From Acidithiobacillus sulfuriphilus (GTDB lineage: Bacteria; Pseudomonadota; Gammaproteobacteria; Acidithiobacillales; Acidithiobacillaceae): 20,789 nt of DNA. The stretch spans positions 1-20,789 of the forward strand of contig NZ_RIZI01000143.1 in assembly GCF_003721225.1 (NCBI RefSeq), written 5' to 3'. Below, one piece after another: positions 7,968 through 15,598 of this stretch. The translations under genes were made by a program, and so were the position numbers. The notes below the pieces were generated by a model that was not told the DNA's origin, did not search any database, and saw only the letters and a program-made list of their open reading frames with translations. The first letter of the stretch is position 1. Each line of letters begins with the position of its first letter.

Positions 7968-8259
7968 GACCATCATCAAGATCACGACCCTGGAAGCCAT
8001 GAAGGCGCAGATCGCCAACCTGGAAAAACCGGTGGCAGCAACGGCCAGTTGCCGTTCAGTCAAGGACGAGGCCGCCAGCCTCGCCCAGCAGTTGGCCGAG
8101 GCGCGAGCCGGTGATCCGGTCTATCAAAAACTGGAAGCCCGCATCAATGACCTGCAAAACCGCCTCACCCAGTCCCAGCAACGGGAGTCGGATCTTCGTA
8201 AAAAACTGAACGAACTGGTCCAGATCGAGAAAAACGCGGGCCTGCCCACCAGACGCTAA
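7849..8259 (+). CDS. qseG: QseG-like outer-membrane lipoprotein
   Basis: From a GTG at 7849, preceded by AGGAG (7835-7839), the 136-residue product begins with an Arg-containing n-region and a short hydrophobic stretch, PLILLMALGGC. The lipobox is LGGC, followed by Ala and Thr at the expected +2 positions, so it should be lipidated and exported. The C-terminal half is a predicted coiled coil (QLAEARAGDPVYQKLEARIN, LRKKLNELVQIEK). Enteric QseG, encoded at the same place between glrK and glrR, is likewise a lipoprotein with a coiled coil ending in a DIERQLSTRK-like segment, compared with VQIEKNAGLPTRR here. This one is shorter. The gene overlaps glrK by 119 bases, an unusually long overlap. The gene symbol rests mostly on synteny. 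Confidence 0.75.
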   Translation: MWSYPWRRSPIPLILLMALGGCATTPHTLAPKTITLAPGETIIKITTLEAMKAQIANLEKPVAATASCRSVKDEAASLAQQLAEARAGDPVYQKLEARINDLQNRLTQSQQRESDLRKKLNELVQIEKNAGLPTRR

Positions 8260-8266
8260 GGAAAGC

Positions 8267-9640
8267 ATGGACAAAGGCAAAATCTTACTGGTGGACGACG
8301 ACGCAGACCTGCTGCGTCTCCTCTCCCTGCGCATGAAAAGCGCCGGCTACACGGTGAGCACCGCCGCCAATGGCAGCGAGGCCCTGTCGGTCCTGGCCAT
8401 GGAGCATCCGCGTCTGGTCATCACCGACCTACGCATGGATCAGATGGATGGGATGGCGCTGCTGGAGGCCATTCGTCGCGATTATCCGACCCTGCCGGTC
8501 ATCATCCTCACCGCCCACGGCTCCATCCCCGACGCCCTGGTCGCCGCCAATCAAGGCGTCTTTGCCTTCCTCACCAAACCCTTCGACGGCAAGGACCTCA
8601 TGGCCCAGGTAGAGCGCGCCTTTTCCCTTACCGCCGCCCCCCTGCCCCCCGACGGCAAAAAACGCGCTGACCAGCCCGGCTGGGAGCGCATCCTTACCCG
8701 CAGCCCCAAGATGCAGGCGGTCCTGGACCAGGCACGACTGGTGGCTGCCTCGTCGGCTAGTGTCTTTATCCATGGTGCCAGTGGTACCGGCAAGGAACTC
8801 CTGGCCCAAGCCATCCACCAGTCCAGCCCGCGCCGCGACCGGCCCTTCATCGCCGTCAACTGCGCCGCTTTTCCCGAGCAGTTGCTGGAATCCGAACTCT
8901 TCGGCCACAAAAAAGGCGCCTTCACCGGCGCCGCCACTAGCCATCAGGGTCTCTTCCAGGCCGCCGACGGCGGCACCCTCTTTCTCGACGAGATCGGCGA
9001 CATGCCCCTGCCGCTCCAGGTCAAACTCCTGCGCGCCCTGCAGGAGCATTGTGTGCGGCCGGTGGGAGCGACGGAAAGCATTCCCGTGGACGTGCGCATC
9101 ATATCCGCCAGCCACCGGGATCTGGAGCAGGAAATGGCCGCCCGCCGCTTCCGCGACGACCTCTACTACCGCCTCTGCGTCGTCACCCTGGAACTCCCGT
9201 CCCTGGCCCAACGCCCGGAAGACATCCCCTTGCTCGCGGAGCATTTCCTGCGCGAAACCGCCAGCAAGAATCGGAAGGAAGCCAACGGCATCACCCCGGA
9301 AGCCATGGAACTTTTGGTGGCCGCGCCCTGGCCGGGCAATGTCCGGCAACTGGCCAACGTCATCGAACAGGCGGTGGTCCTTTCCACCACCCCGCGCATC
9401 GGCGCCCCCCTCATCCGTCACGCCCTGCGCGACAAGGAAGGCGAAGTGCTGCCCCTGGCCGACGCCAAGGGCCGTTTCGAGATGAACTACCTCATTCAGA
9501 TCATGCGCATGACCCGCGGCAACGTGAGTCAGGCCGCCCAACTGGCGCAGCGCAACCGCACCGAGTTCTACCGCCTGCTGCGCCGCTACCACCTCGATCC
9601 CGCCGCCTTCAAGGAAGGCGGCGGTGATGACGAGGAATAA
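8267..9640 (+). CDS. glrR: Sigma-54-dependent response regulator GlrR (QseF)
   Basis: This 457-residue regulator has three domains. The receiver has the acidic pocket LLVDDDADLL and phospho-acceptor Asp54 in VITDLRMDQMDGM, plus ILTAHGSIPDALVAANQGVFAFLTKP. The AAA+ domain has Walker A GASGTGKE (170-177), the sigma-54 contact loop GAFTGA (217-222), GGTLFLDEIGD and the arginine-finger region FRDDLYYRL. The C-terminal helix-turn-helix is in MTRGNVSQAAQLAQRNRTEFYRLLRRYHLD. These features match enteric GlrR almost segment by segment. The ATG has TAAGGA just upstream, overlapping the end of the lipoprotein gene. It most likely activates the sigma-54 promoter at 5872-5887, and possibly genes elsewhere such as rpoE. 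Confidence 0.95.
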   Translation: MDKGKILLVDDDADLLRLLSLRMKSAGYTVSTAANGSEALSVLAMEHPRLVITDLRMDQMDGMALLEAIRRDYPTLPVIILTAHGSIPDALVAANQGVFAFLTKPFDGKDLMAQVERAFSLTAAPLPPDGKKRADQPGWERILTRSPKMQAVLDQARLVAASSASVFIHGASGTGKELLAQAIHQSSPRRDRPFIAVNCAAFPEQLLESELFGHKKGAFTGAATSHQGLFQAADGGTLFLDEIGDMPLPLQVKLLRALQEHCVRPVGATESIPVDVRIISASHRDLEQEMAARRFRDDLYYRLCVVTLELPSLAQRPEDIPLLAEHFLRETASKNRKEANGITPEAMELLVAAPWPGNVRQLANVIEQAVVLSTTPRIGAPLIRHALRDKEGEVLPLADAKGRFEMNYLIQIMRMTRGNVSQAAQLAQRNRTEFYRLLRRYHLDPAAFKEGGGDDEE

Positions 9641-9661
9641 GGTCAGGGATCTTTGGGGCAA

Positions 9662-9678
9662 CGCCTCCCGGAGAGGCG
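9662..9678 (+). terminator. Hairpin after glrR without a T-run
   Basis: CGCCTC (9662-9667) pairs with GAGGCG (9673-9678) across five bases, 21 bases after the glrR stop. No U-tract follows, so it may only protect RNA ends or act together with the REP pair just downstream. Confidence 0.3.
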
Positions 9679-9686
9679 CGGAAACC

Positions 9687-9776
9687 GTAGGAGCGGCCCA
9701 TGGCCGCGACCCAAACCCGTTGGCAAGGGAATGCGCCTGATTACCAAGGCTGGGTCGCGGCCATGGGCCGCTCTAC
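9687..9776. repeat. REP-type inverted repeat pair (BIME) between glrR and speE
   Basis: Two identical 23-base arms in opposite orientation lie at 9691-9713 and 9751-9773. Each contains its own hairpin palindrome, GCGGCC-(3 bases)-GGCCGC, and each is preceded on its outer side by GTAG (9687-9690; CTAC at 9773-9776 on the other arm). GTAG next to a GAGCGGC... palindrome is the layout of REP elements mobilised by RAYT (TnpA-REP) transposases in gammaproteobacteria. The placement between convergent genes is typical and could stop transcription from both sides. No transposase is present in the window. Confidence 0.75.
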
Positions 9777-9831
9777 GACAGGATACGGGGACCGCGGATC
9801 GTTGTTTCCCGTTTCTGTTAGAATGGCCGCT

Positions 9832-9855
9832 GGCGCGGTGTCTTTTTGCCGCGCC
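9832..9855. terminator. Inverted repeat downstream of speE
   Basis: GGCGCGG (9832-9838) pairs with CCGCGCC (9849-9855) around a 10-base loop, 11 bases past the end of speE on the minus strand. On that strand the loop is A-rich and no T-run follows the stem, so a terminator role is only possible, not shown. Confidence 0.3.
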
Positions 9856-9865
9856 GAACCCGGGA

Positions 9866-10705
9866 TCAGGCCGGCAGCAGGAAAGCCGGTGCCACCTGCG
9901 CGGCACGGTGCAGGTCGGCGTGATAATAGCGATTGCCCGTAAAGGCCCGGGCATCGGCGTCCCGGAAGGCATCGAAGTCCAGCCCCTTGCGCCCGAGAGT
10001 GGCGCTCCACCATCCGGATGGGTAGCTAAACTGCGGAAAGTAAACGCTGTTCACTGCCCCAAAGCCCGCTTCGGCCATGCGTGCCTGGCACTGACGAATG
10101 AGGTCTGCATGGAGCAGCGGCGACTCACTCTGGCCCACCAGCACCCCTTCCTCCCCCAGCGCCCGGTAACAGGCCCGATAAAATTCCGTGGAGAACAGAC
10201 CCGCCGCCGGCCCCACCGGGTCCGTTGAATCCACAATGATGACATCATAACGGGCGGCTTCGGCTTCCTGCACCCAGGCAATGCCGTCGGTAAAATGGAA
10301 ATAGGCGCGCCGGTCATGATTCTTCTCGCAGAGAAGCGGGAAAAAACGCTCCGCCACCCGGGTCACCCGCTCATCCAGCTCCACCATCACCGCCTCTTCC
10401 ACCTCGGGATGGCGCAGGACCTCGCGCAAGGTGCCACAATCACCGCCGCCAATGATCAACACCCGGCGCGGGGCAGGGTGGATAAAGAGTGCTGGGTGAC
10501 TCATCATCTCGTGATAGAGAAAGTTGTCCCGATCCGTGACCATCACCAGGCCGTCCAGGGTCATCAGGGTGCCAAAGCTCTCCGTGGCAAAGATCTCGAT
10601 GCGTTGATAGGGGCTTTGTTCGCGATGGAGTACCTCGCGAACCTTCAGGCTGAGGGCTGCGCCATGCTCTTCATAGCGCTCGGTGTACCAAAGTTCAGTG
10701 CTCAT
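9866..10705 (-). CDS. speE: Spermidine synthase
   Basis: This 279-residue enzyme transfers the aminopropyl group from decarboxylated S-adenosylmethionine to putrescine. It shows the N-terminal beta region (QRIEIFATESFGTLMTLDG), YHEMMSHPAL, the dcSAM-binding GGGDCG at residues 86-91, VELDERV, and the catalytic Asp159 in DSTDPVGPA. Near the end is FPQFSYPSGWWSATLG, a conserved part of the family. Length and motif order are those of the bacterial SpeE. It lies downstream of speD on the same strand, so the two steps of spermidine synthesis are encoded together, although a terminator lies between them. A weak GAGAGAAG ribosome-binding site precedes the ATG. Confidence 0.96.
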   Translation of the reverse strand: MSTELWYTERYEEHGAALSLKVREVLHREQSPYQRIEIFATESFGTLMTLDGLVMVTDRDNFLYHEMMSHPALFIHPAPRRVLIIGGGDCGTLREVLRHPEVEEAVMVELDERVTRVAERFFPLLCEKNHDRRAYFHFTDGIAWVQEAEAARYDVIIVDSTDPVGPAAGLFSTEFYRACYRALGEEGVLVGQSESPLLHADLIRQCQARMAEAGFGAVNSVYFPQFSYPSGWWSATLGRKGLDFDAFRDADARAFTGNRYYHADLHRAAQVAPAFLLPA

Positions 10706-10775
10706 GGGCTTCTCTCACGGAAAGGGCGGGATGGGCATCGATCTCGATTCCCTGGCGGATTGTGCAGAAGAATAT

Positions 10776-10810
10776 GGATAAAGAAAAGGCGGACCGGAAC
10801 GGCCCGCCTT
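10776..10810 (-). terminator. Rho-independent terminator after speD
   Basis: Read on the minus strand, a 10-base stem (10810-10801 with 10795-10786, one G-U pair) around a 5-base loop is followed by TTTTCTTTAT. A second perfect hairpin, CCTGAGC/GCTCAGG (10815-10833), lies just before it and overlaps the speD stop. The arrangement would end most speD transcripts before speE. Confidence 0.8.
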
Positions 10811-10828
10811 CCTGCCTGAGCAACAAGC

Positions 10829-11236
10829 TCAGGCGCTTAACATCGACACCGGCTTGACGCGCACCTCATGGGCCGGCACCCCCATCATCTCCACCTGACC
10901 GCGCTTCATTTCCATGGTGGAAACCTGCCCGGCACCAAAGGCCTCCTTGAGGTAGTTCAAGGCGTCCTCGGGCTGGATGATGTCGCCGCAGGTGAATACA
11001 TCCACCGCGGCATAGCCGTATTCCGGCCAGGTATGAATGGCCAGATGCGATTCGGCGACGATGACGGCGCCGCTCACCCCATAGGGCGAGAAGTGATGAA
11101 AGGTTTGCGTCACGATCGTACACCCGGCGCGGCGAGCCGCCTCGAGCATGGCATCCGTAACAATATCCACATCAGACAAGGTACTGGAGTCACAGTGATA
11201 AAAATCTGCGACGATTTGATGTCCCAATGAGCGCAT
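10829..11236 (-). CDS. speD: S-adenosylmethionine decarboxylase proenzyme
   Basis: This 135-residue protein is the small prokaryotic (class 1B) AdoMet decarboxylase, which supplies the aminopropyl donor for SpeE. The proenzyme cleaves itself between Glu62 and Ser63 in VAESHLAIHTWPEYGY, making the Ser the pyruvoyl cofactor. His47-His48 (TFHHFSPYGVSGA) and the catalytic Cys in DVFTCGD are present. I place the start at the ATG at 11236, which has an AGGGGGG ribosome-binding site a few bases upstream. A TTG six codons earlier would include that site in the coding region. Confidence 0.95.
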   Translation of the reverse strand: MRSLGHQIVADFYHCDSSTLSDVDIVTDAMLEAARRAGCTIVTQTFHHFSPYGVSGAVIVAESHLAIHTWPEYGYAAVDVFTCGDIIQPEDALNYLKEAFGAGQVSTMEMKRGQVEMMGVPAHEVRVKPVSMLSA

Positions 11237-11619
11237 GAGTGCCCCCCCTAACAAGCCAAAAGGTTAAGAAGCAGCTCCCGTGCACCCCCAGACAGTACTT
11301 GGTTCTTATGCCCTACCTTGCTGGAACGTGGCGACGCCGTACGTTCCGAGTCGTTTAAGGACTTACCCCCTTGTATCTGCTATCGGTGCCGTGGAAACAG
11401 AGAGCGCACTATACACGGATAGGTCCAGGATGCAAGCGTTTTTCCCCTCTGGGACGGCGCTCCTGGATGGAGGGCCGAAACCCCGAATGCCCGGATAAAA
11501 ACGGGAATTCGTCCCCACTTCCAATCCCGGCACGCAAAGAGCGAGGACCGGGACAAAGCCTGGCCCACAACCGACCGATCGGTTTATACTGGCGCCCTGT
11601 CTGCCAGCTTGGAGCCCCC
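11237..11619. other. Divergent intergenic region between speD and mlaF
   Basis: These 383 bases separate two divergent genes and hold no convincing coding region. They contain the speD ribosome-binding site, an inverted repeat GGAACGT (11323-11329) / ACGTTCC (11341-11347) around an 11-base centre that itself reads GGCGACGCC, and the mlaF promoter candidate near the right end. I saw no SAM riboswitch-like arrangement upstream of speD, and no good -35/-10 pair for it. Confidence 0.5.
11574..11590 (+). promoter_or_regulatory. Candidate mlaF promoter -10 with adjoining palindrome
   Basis: TATACT (11585-11590) is a near-consensus -10, 30 bases before the mlaF ATG. No good -35 is seen at the right distance. 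Immediately ahead is a perfect 10-base palindrome, ACCGATCGGT (11574-11583), inside what would be the spacer, a position where a repressor or a MerR-type activator could act. The regulator is unknown. Confidence 0.4.
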
Positions 11620-12444
11620 ATGGCCGCCGAGGCCCTTGTCGAAACGCAAGACCTATACTTCTCCCGCGGTCGCCGCGCCGTCCTGACCGGGGTGGATCTG
11701 CGCATCCCGCGGGGTGCCATCGTCTCGGTCATGGGCGCCAGCGGCGGCGGCAAAACCACCCTGCTCAACCTCATTGCGGGTAGCCTGACCCCCAGCCGGG
11801 GACGGGTCATGGTCGCCGGGCAAGAACCCACCCGGCTCAACAAAAACGCGCTCTACCAACTGCGCAGCCGCATGGGCATGCTCTTCCAGCATAGCGCCCT
11901 GTTCACCGACCTCTCCGTCTTCGAGAATGTGGCCTTTCCCTTGCGCCGCCATTTTTCATTGCCCGACGGCATATTGCGCAAACTGGTCCTGATGAAGCTG
12001 GAGGCCGTCGGCCTGCGCGGCGCGGCGGGTTTCCTGCCGGCGGAACTCTCGGGGGGAATGGCGCGACGGGTGGCGCTGGCCCGTGCCGTGGTCATGGACC
12101 CCATGCTGATCCTCTATGACGAGCCCTTCACGGGCCTCGACCCCATCAGCATCGGCATCATTGCCACCTTGATCAAGCGCCTCAACGACGCCCTCGGCGC
12201 CACCTCGGTCATCGTCAGCCACGACGTCCATGAAACCTTTTCCATTGCCGACTACGGCTATATCCTGGCGGGAGGCCGGATTATCGCCGAGGGCACCCCC
12301 CAGGCCCTCCACGACAGCCCTTCGGAACTGGCCCGGCAATTCCTCTCCGGCAACCCCGATGGACCGGTGCCCTTCCATTATCCCGCGCCCTGCGCTTATG
12401 ATCGCGCCCTGGAAATGGATACCGTTGCCGGAGAGGAGCGCTGA
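11620..12444 (+). CDS. mlaF: Phospholipid ABC transporter ATP-binding protein MlaF
   Basis: This 274-residue ATPase belongs to the Mla system, which moves phospholipids between the inner and outer membranes to keep outer-membrane asymmetry. Visible are Walker A GASGGGKT (residues 39-46), the Q-loop MLFQHSALF, the signature ELSGGMARRVALARA, Walker B LILYDEPFTGLDP and the H-loop VIVSHDVHE. The TGLDPIS run is typical for MlaF. The ATG at 11620 follows TTGGAG; an upstream in-frame extension to 11371 has no family support. It is the first gene of mlaFEDCB. Confidence 0.95.
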   Translation: MAAEALVETQDLYFSRGRRAVLTGVDLRIPRGAIVSVMGASGGGKTTLLNLIAGSLTPSRGRVMVAGQEPTRLNKNALYQLRSRMGMLFQHSALFTDLSVFENVAFPLRRHFSLPDGILRKLVLMKLEAVGLRGAAGFLPAELSGGMARRVALARAVVMDPMLILYDEPFTGLDPISIGIIATLIKRLNDALGATSVIVSHDVHETFSIADYGYILAGGRIIAEGTPQALHDSPSELARQFLSGNPDGPVPFHYPAPCAYDRALEMDTVAGEER

Positions 12445-12449
12445 CCCCC

Positions 12450-13232
12450 TTGGCTGCCTTTGATTTCATTCCCAATCTAGGGAATCGCATCCTCGCCATG
12501 GTGCCCCGCCTGGGCACGGCTAGCCGCTTTCTGGTGCTGGGCCTGGCGGCCATCTTCAGCCGCCATTTCAGCTTCCGCCAGTTGCTGCGCCAGGTCTACG
12601 GCCTCGGCGTCCTGTCCCTGGCCCTGATGATCGTCGCCGCCTTTTTCACCGGCATGGTCCTGGGCTTTCAGGGCTATTATGCCCTGGTGCGCTTTGGCGC
12701 CACCTCGGCCCTGGGCACCCTGGTGGCCCTCTCCCTGTTGCGCGAACTGGGGCCGGTGCTGACGGCGCTGCTCTTTGCCGGGCGGGCGGGGTCGGCACTG
12801 ACCGCCGAGATCGGCTCCATGAAGGCCACGGAGCAGCTCAGCGCCATGGATATGATGGCCGTCAATCCCCTGGCCTGGGTGGTGGCCCCGCGGCTGTGGG
12901 CCGGCATCATCGCGGTGCCCATCCTTTGCGTGATTTTTGATCTGGTGGGCGTTTGGGGCGGCTATCTCATCGCCGTTCCCGTGCTGGGGGTCGATGGCGG
13001 CACTTTCTGGGCGCAAATGCAGTCCAATGTCACTTTCACCGGCGATATTATGAATGGCCTGTTCAAGGCCCTGTGTTTTGGCCTGTTGGTCACCTGGATC
13101 GCCGCCTGGCAGGGCTATGCGGCCCAGCCCACGGCCGAGGGTGTAGGCAGCGCCACCACCCGCAGCGTGGTCACGGCGTCGTTGGCGGTGCTGGGCCTCG
13201 ATTTTATTCTCACTGCATTGTTATTCAAGTAA
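12450..13232 (+). CDS. mlaE: Phospholipid ABC transporter permease MlaE
   Basis: This 260-residue integral membrane protein shows the MlaE signature regions: FFTGMVLGFQGYYAL, LSLLRELGPVLTALLFAGRAGSALTAEIG, ATEQLSAMDMMAVNP and VVTASLAVLGLDFILTALLF at the end. It forms the membrane channel with MlaF in the cytoplasm and MlaD in the periplasm. I use the TTG at 12450, behind GAGAGGAG (12431-12438) at the end of mlaF, because it gives the usual length. The ATG at 12498 would cut the N-terminal amphipathic helix. Confidence 0.95.
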   Translation: MAAFDFIPNLGNRILAMVPRLGTASRFLVLGLAAIFSRHFSFRQLLRQVYGLGVLSLALMIVAAFFTGMVLGFQGYYALVRFGATSALGTLVALSLLRELGPVLTALLFAGRAGSALTAEIGSMKATEQLSAMDMMAVNPLAWVVAPRLWAGIIAVPILCVIFDLVGVWGGYLIAVPVLGVDGGTFWAQMQSNVTFTGDIMNGLFKALCFGLLVTWIAAWQGYAAQPTAEGVGSATTRSVVTASLAVLGLDFILTALLFK

Positions 13233-13247
13233 ACTGTGGAGATCGGC

Positions 13248-13709
13248 ATGGAAAGACGGGCAGTGGACTGGTGGGTGGGCCTTTTCGTCCTTCTCGGCAT
13301 TGGGGCGCTGGTGGTGCTGGCCACCCGGGTGGGCAACCTGTCGGGCTTCGCCTTCAGCAATGGCTACACCCTGAGCGCAGACTTCAACAATGTGGGCGGC
13401 CTCAAGGTGCGCAGCCCGGTCAAGCTGGGCGGGGTCACCGTCGGCGAGGTGACGCGGATCCGCGTCGATCCAAAAACCTTCATGGCCTTGGTCACCATGC
13501 GCATCGACCCACAGCTCAGGCTGCCGGTGGACACTGGCGCCTCCATCTATACCGAAGGTTTGTTGGGCGAACAATTCATCGCCCTGCAACCCGGCGGGAT
13601 GCCGCAAGACCTCAAACCCGGGGGCACCATCACCATGACCCAGAGTGCCGTCAACCTCGACCAACTCATCGGCCAGATGATTTTCAGCAAGGCCTCTGGC
13701 GGCAAATAA
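13248..13709 (+). CDS. mlaD: MCE-domain lipid-binding protein MlaD
   Basis: This 153-residue protein has a single N-terminal membrane anchor (WWVGLFVLLGIGALVVLA) and one MCE domain (YTLSADFNNVGGLKVRSPVK through LGEQFIALQPGG). MlaD forms a hexameric ring on MlaE that passes lipids between MlaC and the transporter. The ATG at 13248 has GGAG six bases upstream; a GTG at 13236 would add four residues and take in that site. The protein is shorter than the 183 residues of E. coli MlaD because the C-terminal tail after the MCE domain is brief (FSKASGGK). Confidence 0.93.
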   Translation: MERRAVDWWVGLFVLLGIGALVVLATRVGNLSGFAFSNGYTLSADFNNVGGLKVRSPVKLGGVTVGEVTRIRVDPKTFMALVTMRIDPQLRLPVDTGASIYTEGLLGEQFIALQPGGMPQDLKPGGTITMTQSAVNLDQLIGQMIFSKASGGK

Positions 13710-13719
13710 GGAGCCCATC

Positions 13720-14361
13720 ATGCGTCGTTTACGTTACTTTTCCCTCCTCTGGCTCGTCCTGATGATCTGGACCGCACCGGCCTGGGCCGACGCCGATCCG
13801 GCCCCCATCCAGGTGGTGGAACAGTTGACCAATCAGGTGCTCCAGGTCCTGCAGAGCAACAAGGGCAAACCCCTCACCCCGGCCGTCAAGGCGAAAGTGG
13901 CCGACATCGTCCTGCCGCACATGGATTTCATGACCATGTCACAGTATGTCATGGCCCAATACTGGCGGCAGATGACGCCGGCGCAACAGCAGGAATTCGT
14001 GCGCCTGTTCAAGGACCTCCTGGTGCGCACCTACACCAACTCCCTGAATCATTATCATGGCCAGACGGTGCGCATCACCGGCAGCCAGCAGATCTCCCAG
14101 AACCCGCCGGTGGCCCAGGTGAACATGGTCATTCGCCAGAATGACGGGGGCCCGGACATCCCCGTCATCTATGCTCTGCTCTACACGGGCAAGGAATGGA
14201 AGATCTACAATGCCTACATCGACGGCGTGAGCATGGTCCTCAACTATCGCCAGAGCTTTGGCCAGATCGCCTCCAGCCGCGGCATACCGGCTCTGCTGCA
14301 AGACATGCAGAGCAAGGATCGGGGGGCGGACACCAGCCTTACGGAGGCGACGCGCTCTTGA
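13720..14361 (+). CDS. mlaC: Periplasmic phospholipid carrier MlaC
   Basis: This 213-residue protein has a Sec signal peptide (MRRLRYFSLLWLVLMIW, cleaved after AWA, about residue 23) and the MlaC/Ttg2D fold: VVEQLTNQVLQVLQSNKG, MDFMTMSQYVMAQYW, FKDLLVRTYTNSL and a late YIDGVSMVLNYRQSFGQI. It shuttles phospholipid across the periplasm between the outer-membrane MlaA complex, which is not encoded here, and MlaFEDB. AAGGAG (13709-13714) precedes the ATG. Its stop overlaps the TTG start of mlaB. Confidence 0.95.
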   Translation: MRRLRYFSLLWLVLMIWTAPAWADADPAPIQVVEQLTNQVLQVLQSNKGKPLTPAVKAKVADIVLPHMDFMTMSQYVMAQYWRQMTPAQQQEFVRLFKDLLVRTYTNSLNHYHGQTVRITGSQQISQNPPVAQVNMVIRQNDGGPDIPVIYALLYTGKEWKIYNAYIDGVSMVLNYRQSFGQIASSRGIPALLQDMQSKDRGADTSLTEATRS

Positions 14362-14672
14362 GCGCCACCTCCCGCTGGGAGGCGCGCCCCGTCGCCGGCG
14401 CGCAGTGGCTCTTCCTCCAGGGAGACTGGCGGGTAGCCGAACTCGCCCGGGCACTGCGGGAAATGGAGAGCGCACGCCCCTCCCGGGACTGGCAGGACAT
14501 TTCCCTCGCCGGACTGGAGGGGGCCGACAGCAGCACCTTGGCCCTGCTGCTGGAATGGACCCAGGAAGCCCGCCGCCAGGGCCAGCCCCTGCGCATCCAT
14601 GCAGCATCTGCGGCACTCCTGGATCTGGCACGCCTCTACCACCTCGATACCCTGCTCCAGCTCTGCCCATGA
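14358..14672 (+). CDS. mlaB: STAS-domain protein MlaB
   Basis: This 104-residue cytosolic STAS protein is the small regulatory subunit of MlaFEDB. The core pattern GDWRVAEL...DISLAGLEGADSSTLALLLEW matches the STAS loop where the conserved Ser/Thr sits (DSSTLALL), followed by the typical helix and a C-terminal LYHLDTLLQL. The proposed TTG start at 14358 overlaps the mlaC stop (TTGA) and has CGGAGG (14342-14347) ten bases ahead. The longer frame back to 14196 merely reads mlaC out of frame. The stop overlaps the next ATG (ATGA). Confidence 0.85.
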   Translation: MSATSRWEARPVAGAQWLFLQGDWRVAELARALREMESARPSRDWQDISLAGLEGADSSTLALLLEWTQEARRQGQPLRIHAASAALLDLARLYHLDTLLQLCP

Positions 14673-15598
14673 GCCCGCCTCCCGCCGTATGGGTATCGGG
14701 CCTGCGCAAGGCCTATGCTTCTCACCTCGCCTTGGCGGGGGTGGATCTGGCCATTCCCGAAGGCGAGTTTTTTGGTCTGCTCGGTCCCAACGGTGCGGGC
14801 AAATCCACCCTCATCAACATCCTCGCCGGCATGGTCCATCGCTCCAGCGGCCGCGCCGAGATCTTCGGCTTTGATGTGGAAAGGGATTTCCGGCGCAGCC
14901 GGCAAATGCTGGGGGTGGTTCCCCAGGAACTGGCCTATGATCCGTTTTTTACCGTGCGGGAATTTTTACGCCTGCAGTCCGGTTATTTCGGGCTGCGCCA
15001 CAATGACGACTGGATCGACGAACTCATGGCCGAGCTCGACCTCGCCGACAAGGCCGATGCCAACCTGCGCAGCCTGTCGGGGGGTATGAAACGGCGCGTG
15101 CTCATTGCCCAGGCCCTCGTGCACCGCCCGCCCGTGGTCGTCCTCGACGAACCCACCGCCGGCGTCGATGTGGAGCTGCGGCAGGGACTCTGGCGTTTCA
15201 TGCGTCGCTACAACCAGGAAGGCCATACCGTCATTCTTACCACCCATTATCTGGAAGAAGCCGAAGAGCTATGCAGCCGCATCGGCATCCTGCAAAGGGG
15301 GCGGCTGATCGCCCTGGATGCCAAGGACCATCTCCTGGCCCGCTTCACCTGGCGGGTATTGACCGTCACCTTCGACAAGGATCCAGGTCCGTTACCGGAA
15401 ACGCTGGCGGGTTTCCTCAGCGGGGCGGGCGAAAATACTCTGGTGCTGCGCCTCGACCAGAGCCGCCATAGCCTCGGCGCGGTGCTGACGGCGCTCCAGG
15501 ATCTACCGGCGCAAATCCTGGATCTGCACGTGCAGGAGCCCGATCTGGAAGATGCCTTCACCGACATCCTGGGAAACATGGGGTTAGAGCAGCCGTGA
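14669..15598 (+). CDS. ABC-2 type exporter ATP-binding protein (YadG-like)
   Basis: This 309-residue ATPase has Walker A GPNGAGKST, the Q-loop VPQELAYDP, the signature LSGGMKRRVLIAQAL, Walker B VVVLDEPTAGVD and the H-loop ILTTHYLEEAEEL. A C-terminal extension of about 80 residues follows, as in drug, polysaccharide or lipid exporters of the ABC-2 group. E. coli YadG is the closest relative I can name. It overlaps mlaB and the permease gene by four bases each, so it is translated with the Mla genes. The substrate is unknown. Confidence 0.9.
   Translation: MSPPPAVWVSGLRKAYASHLALAGVDLAIPEGEFFGLLGPNGAGKSTLINILAGMVHRSSGRAEIFGFDVERDFRRSRQMLGVVPQELAYDPFFTVREFLRLQSGYFGLRHNDDWIDELMAELDLADKADANLRSLSGGMKRRVLIAQALVHRPPVVVLDEPTAGVDVELRQGLWRFMRRYNQEGHTVILTTHYLEEAEELCSRIGILQRGRLIALDAKDHLLARFTWRVLTVTFDKDPGPLPETLAGFLSGAGENTLVLRLDQSRHSLGAVLTALQDLPAQILDLHVQEPDLEDAFTDILGNMGLEQP

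Noticed and set aside
8429..9661. 410-residue minus-strand open frame opposite glrR
   Set aside because: glrR is unmistakable on the plus strand; the opposite frame has no family features.
9653..10228. 191-residue plus-strand open frame through the BIME and speE
   Set aside because: It crosses the repeat pair and then reads antisense to speE.
11237..11450. Possible SAM riboswitch upstream of speD
   Set aside because: I could not find a conserved SAM aptamer arrangement or an attached terminator; only one simple inverted repeat is present.
11371..11619. Upstream in-frame extension of mlaF
   Set aside because: MlaF proteins begin near the ATG at 11620, which has a ribosome-binding site; the extension lacks one and spans the promoter candidate.
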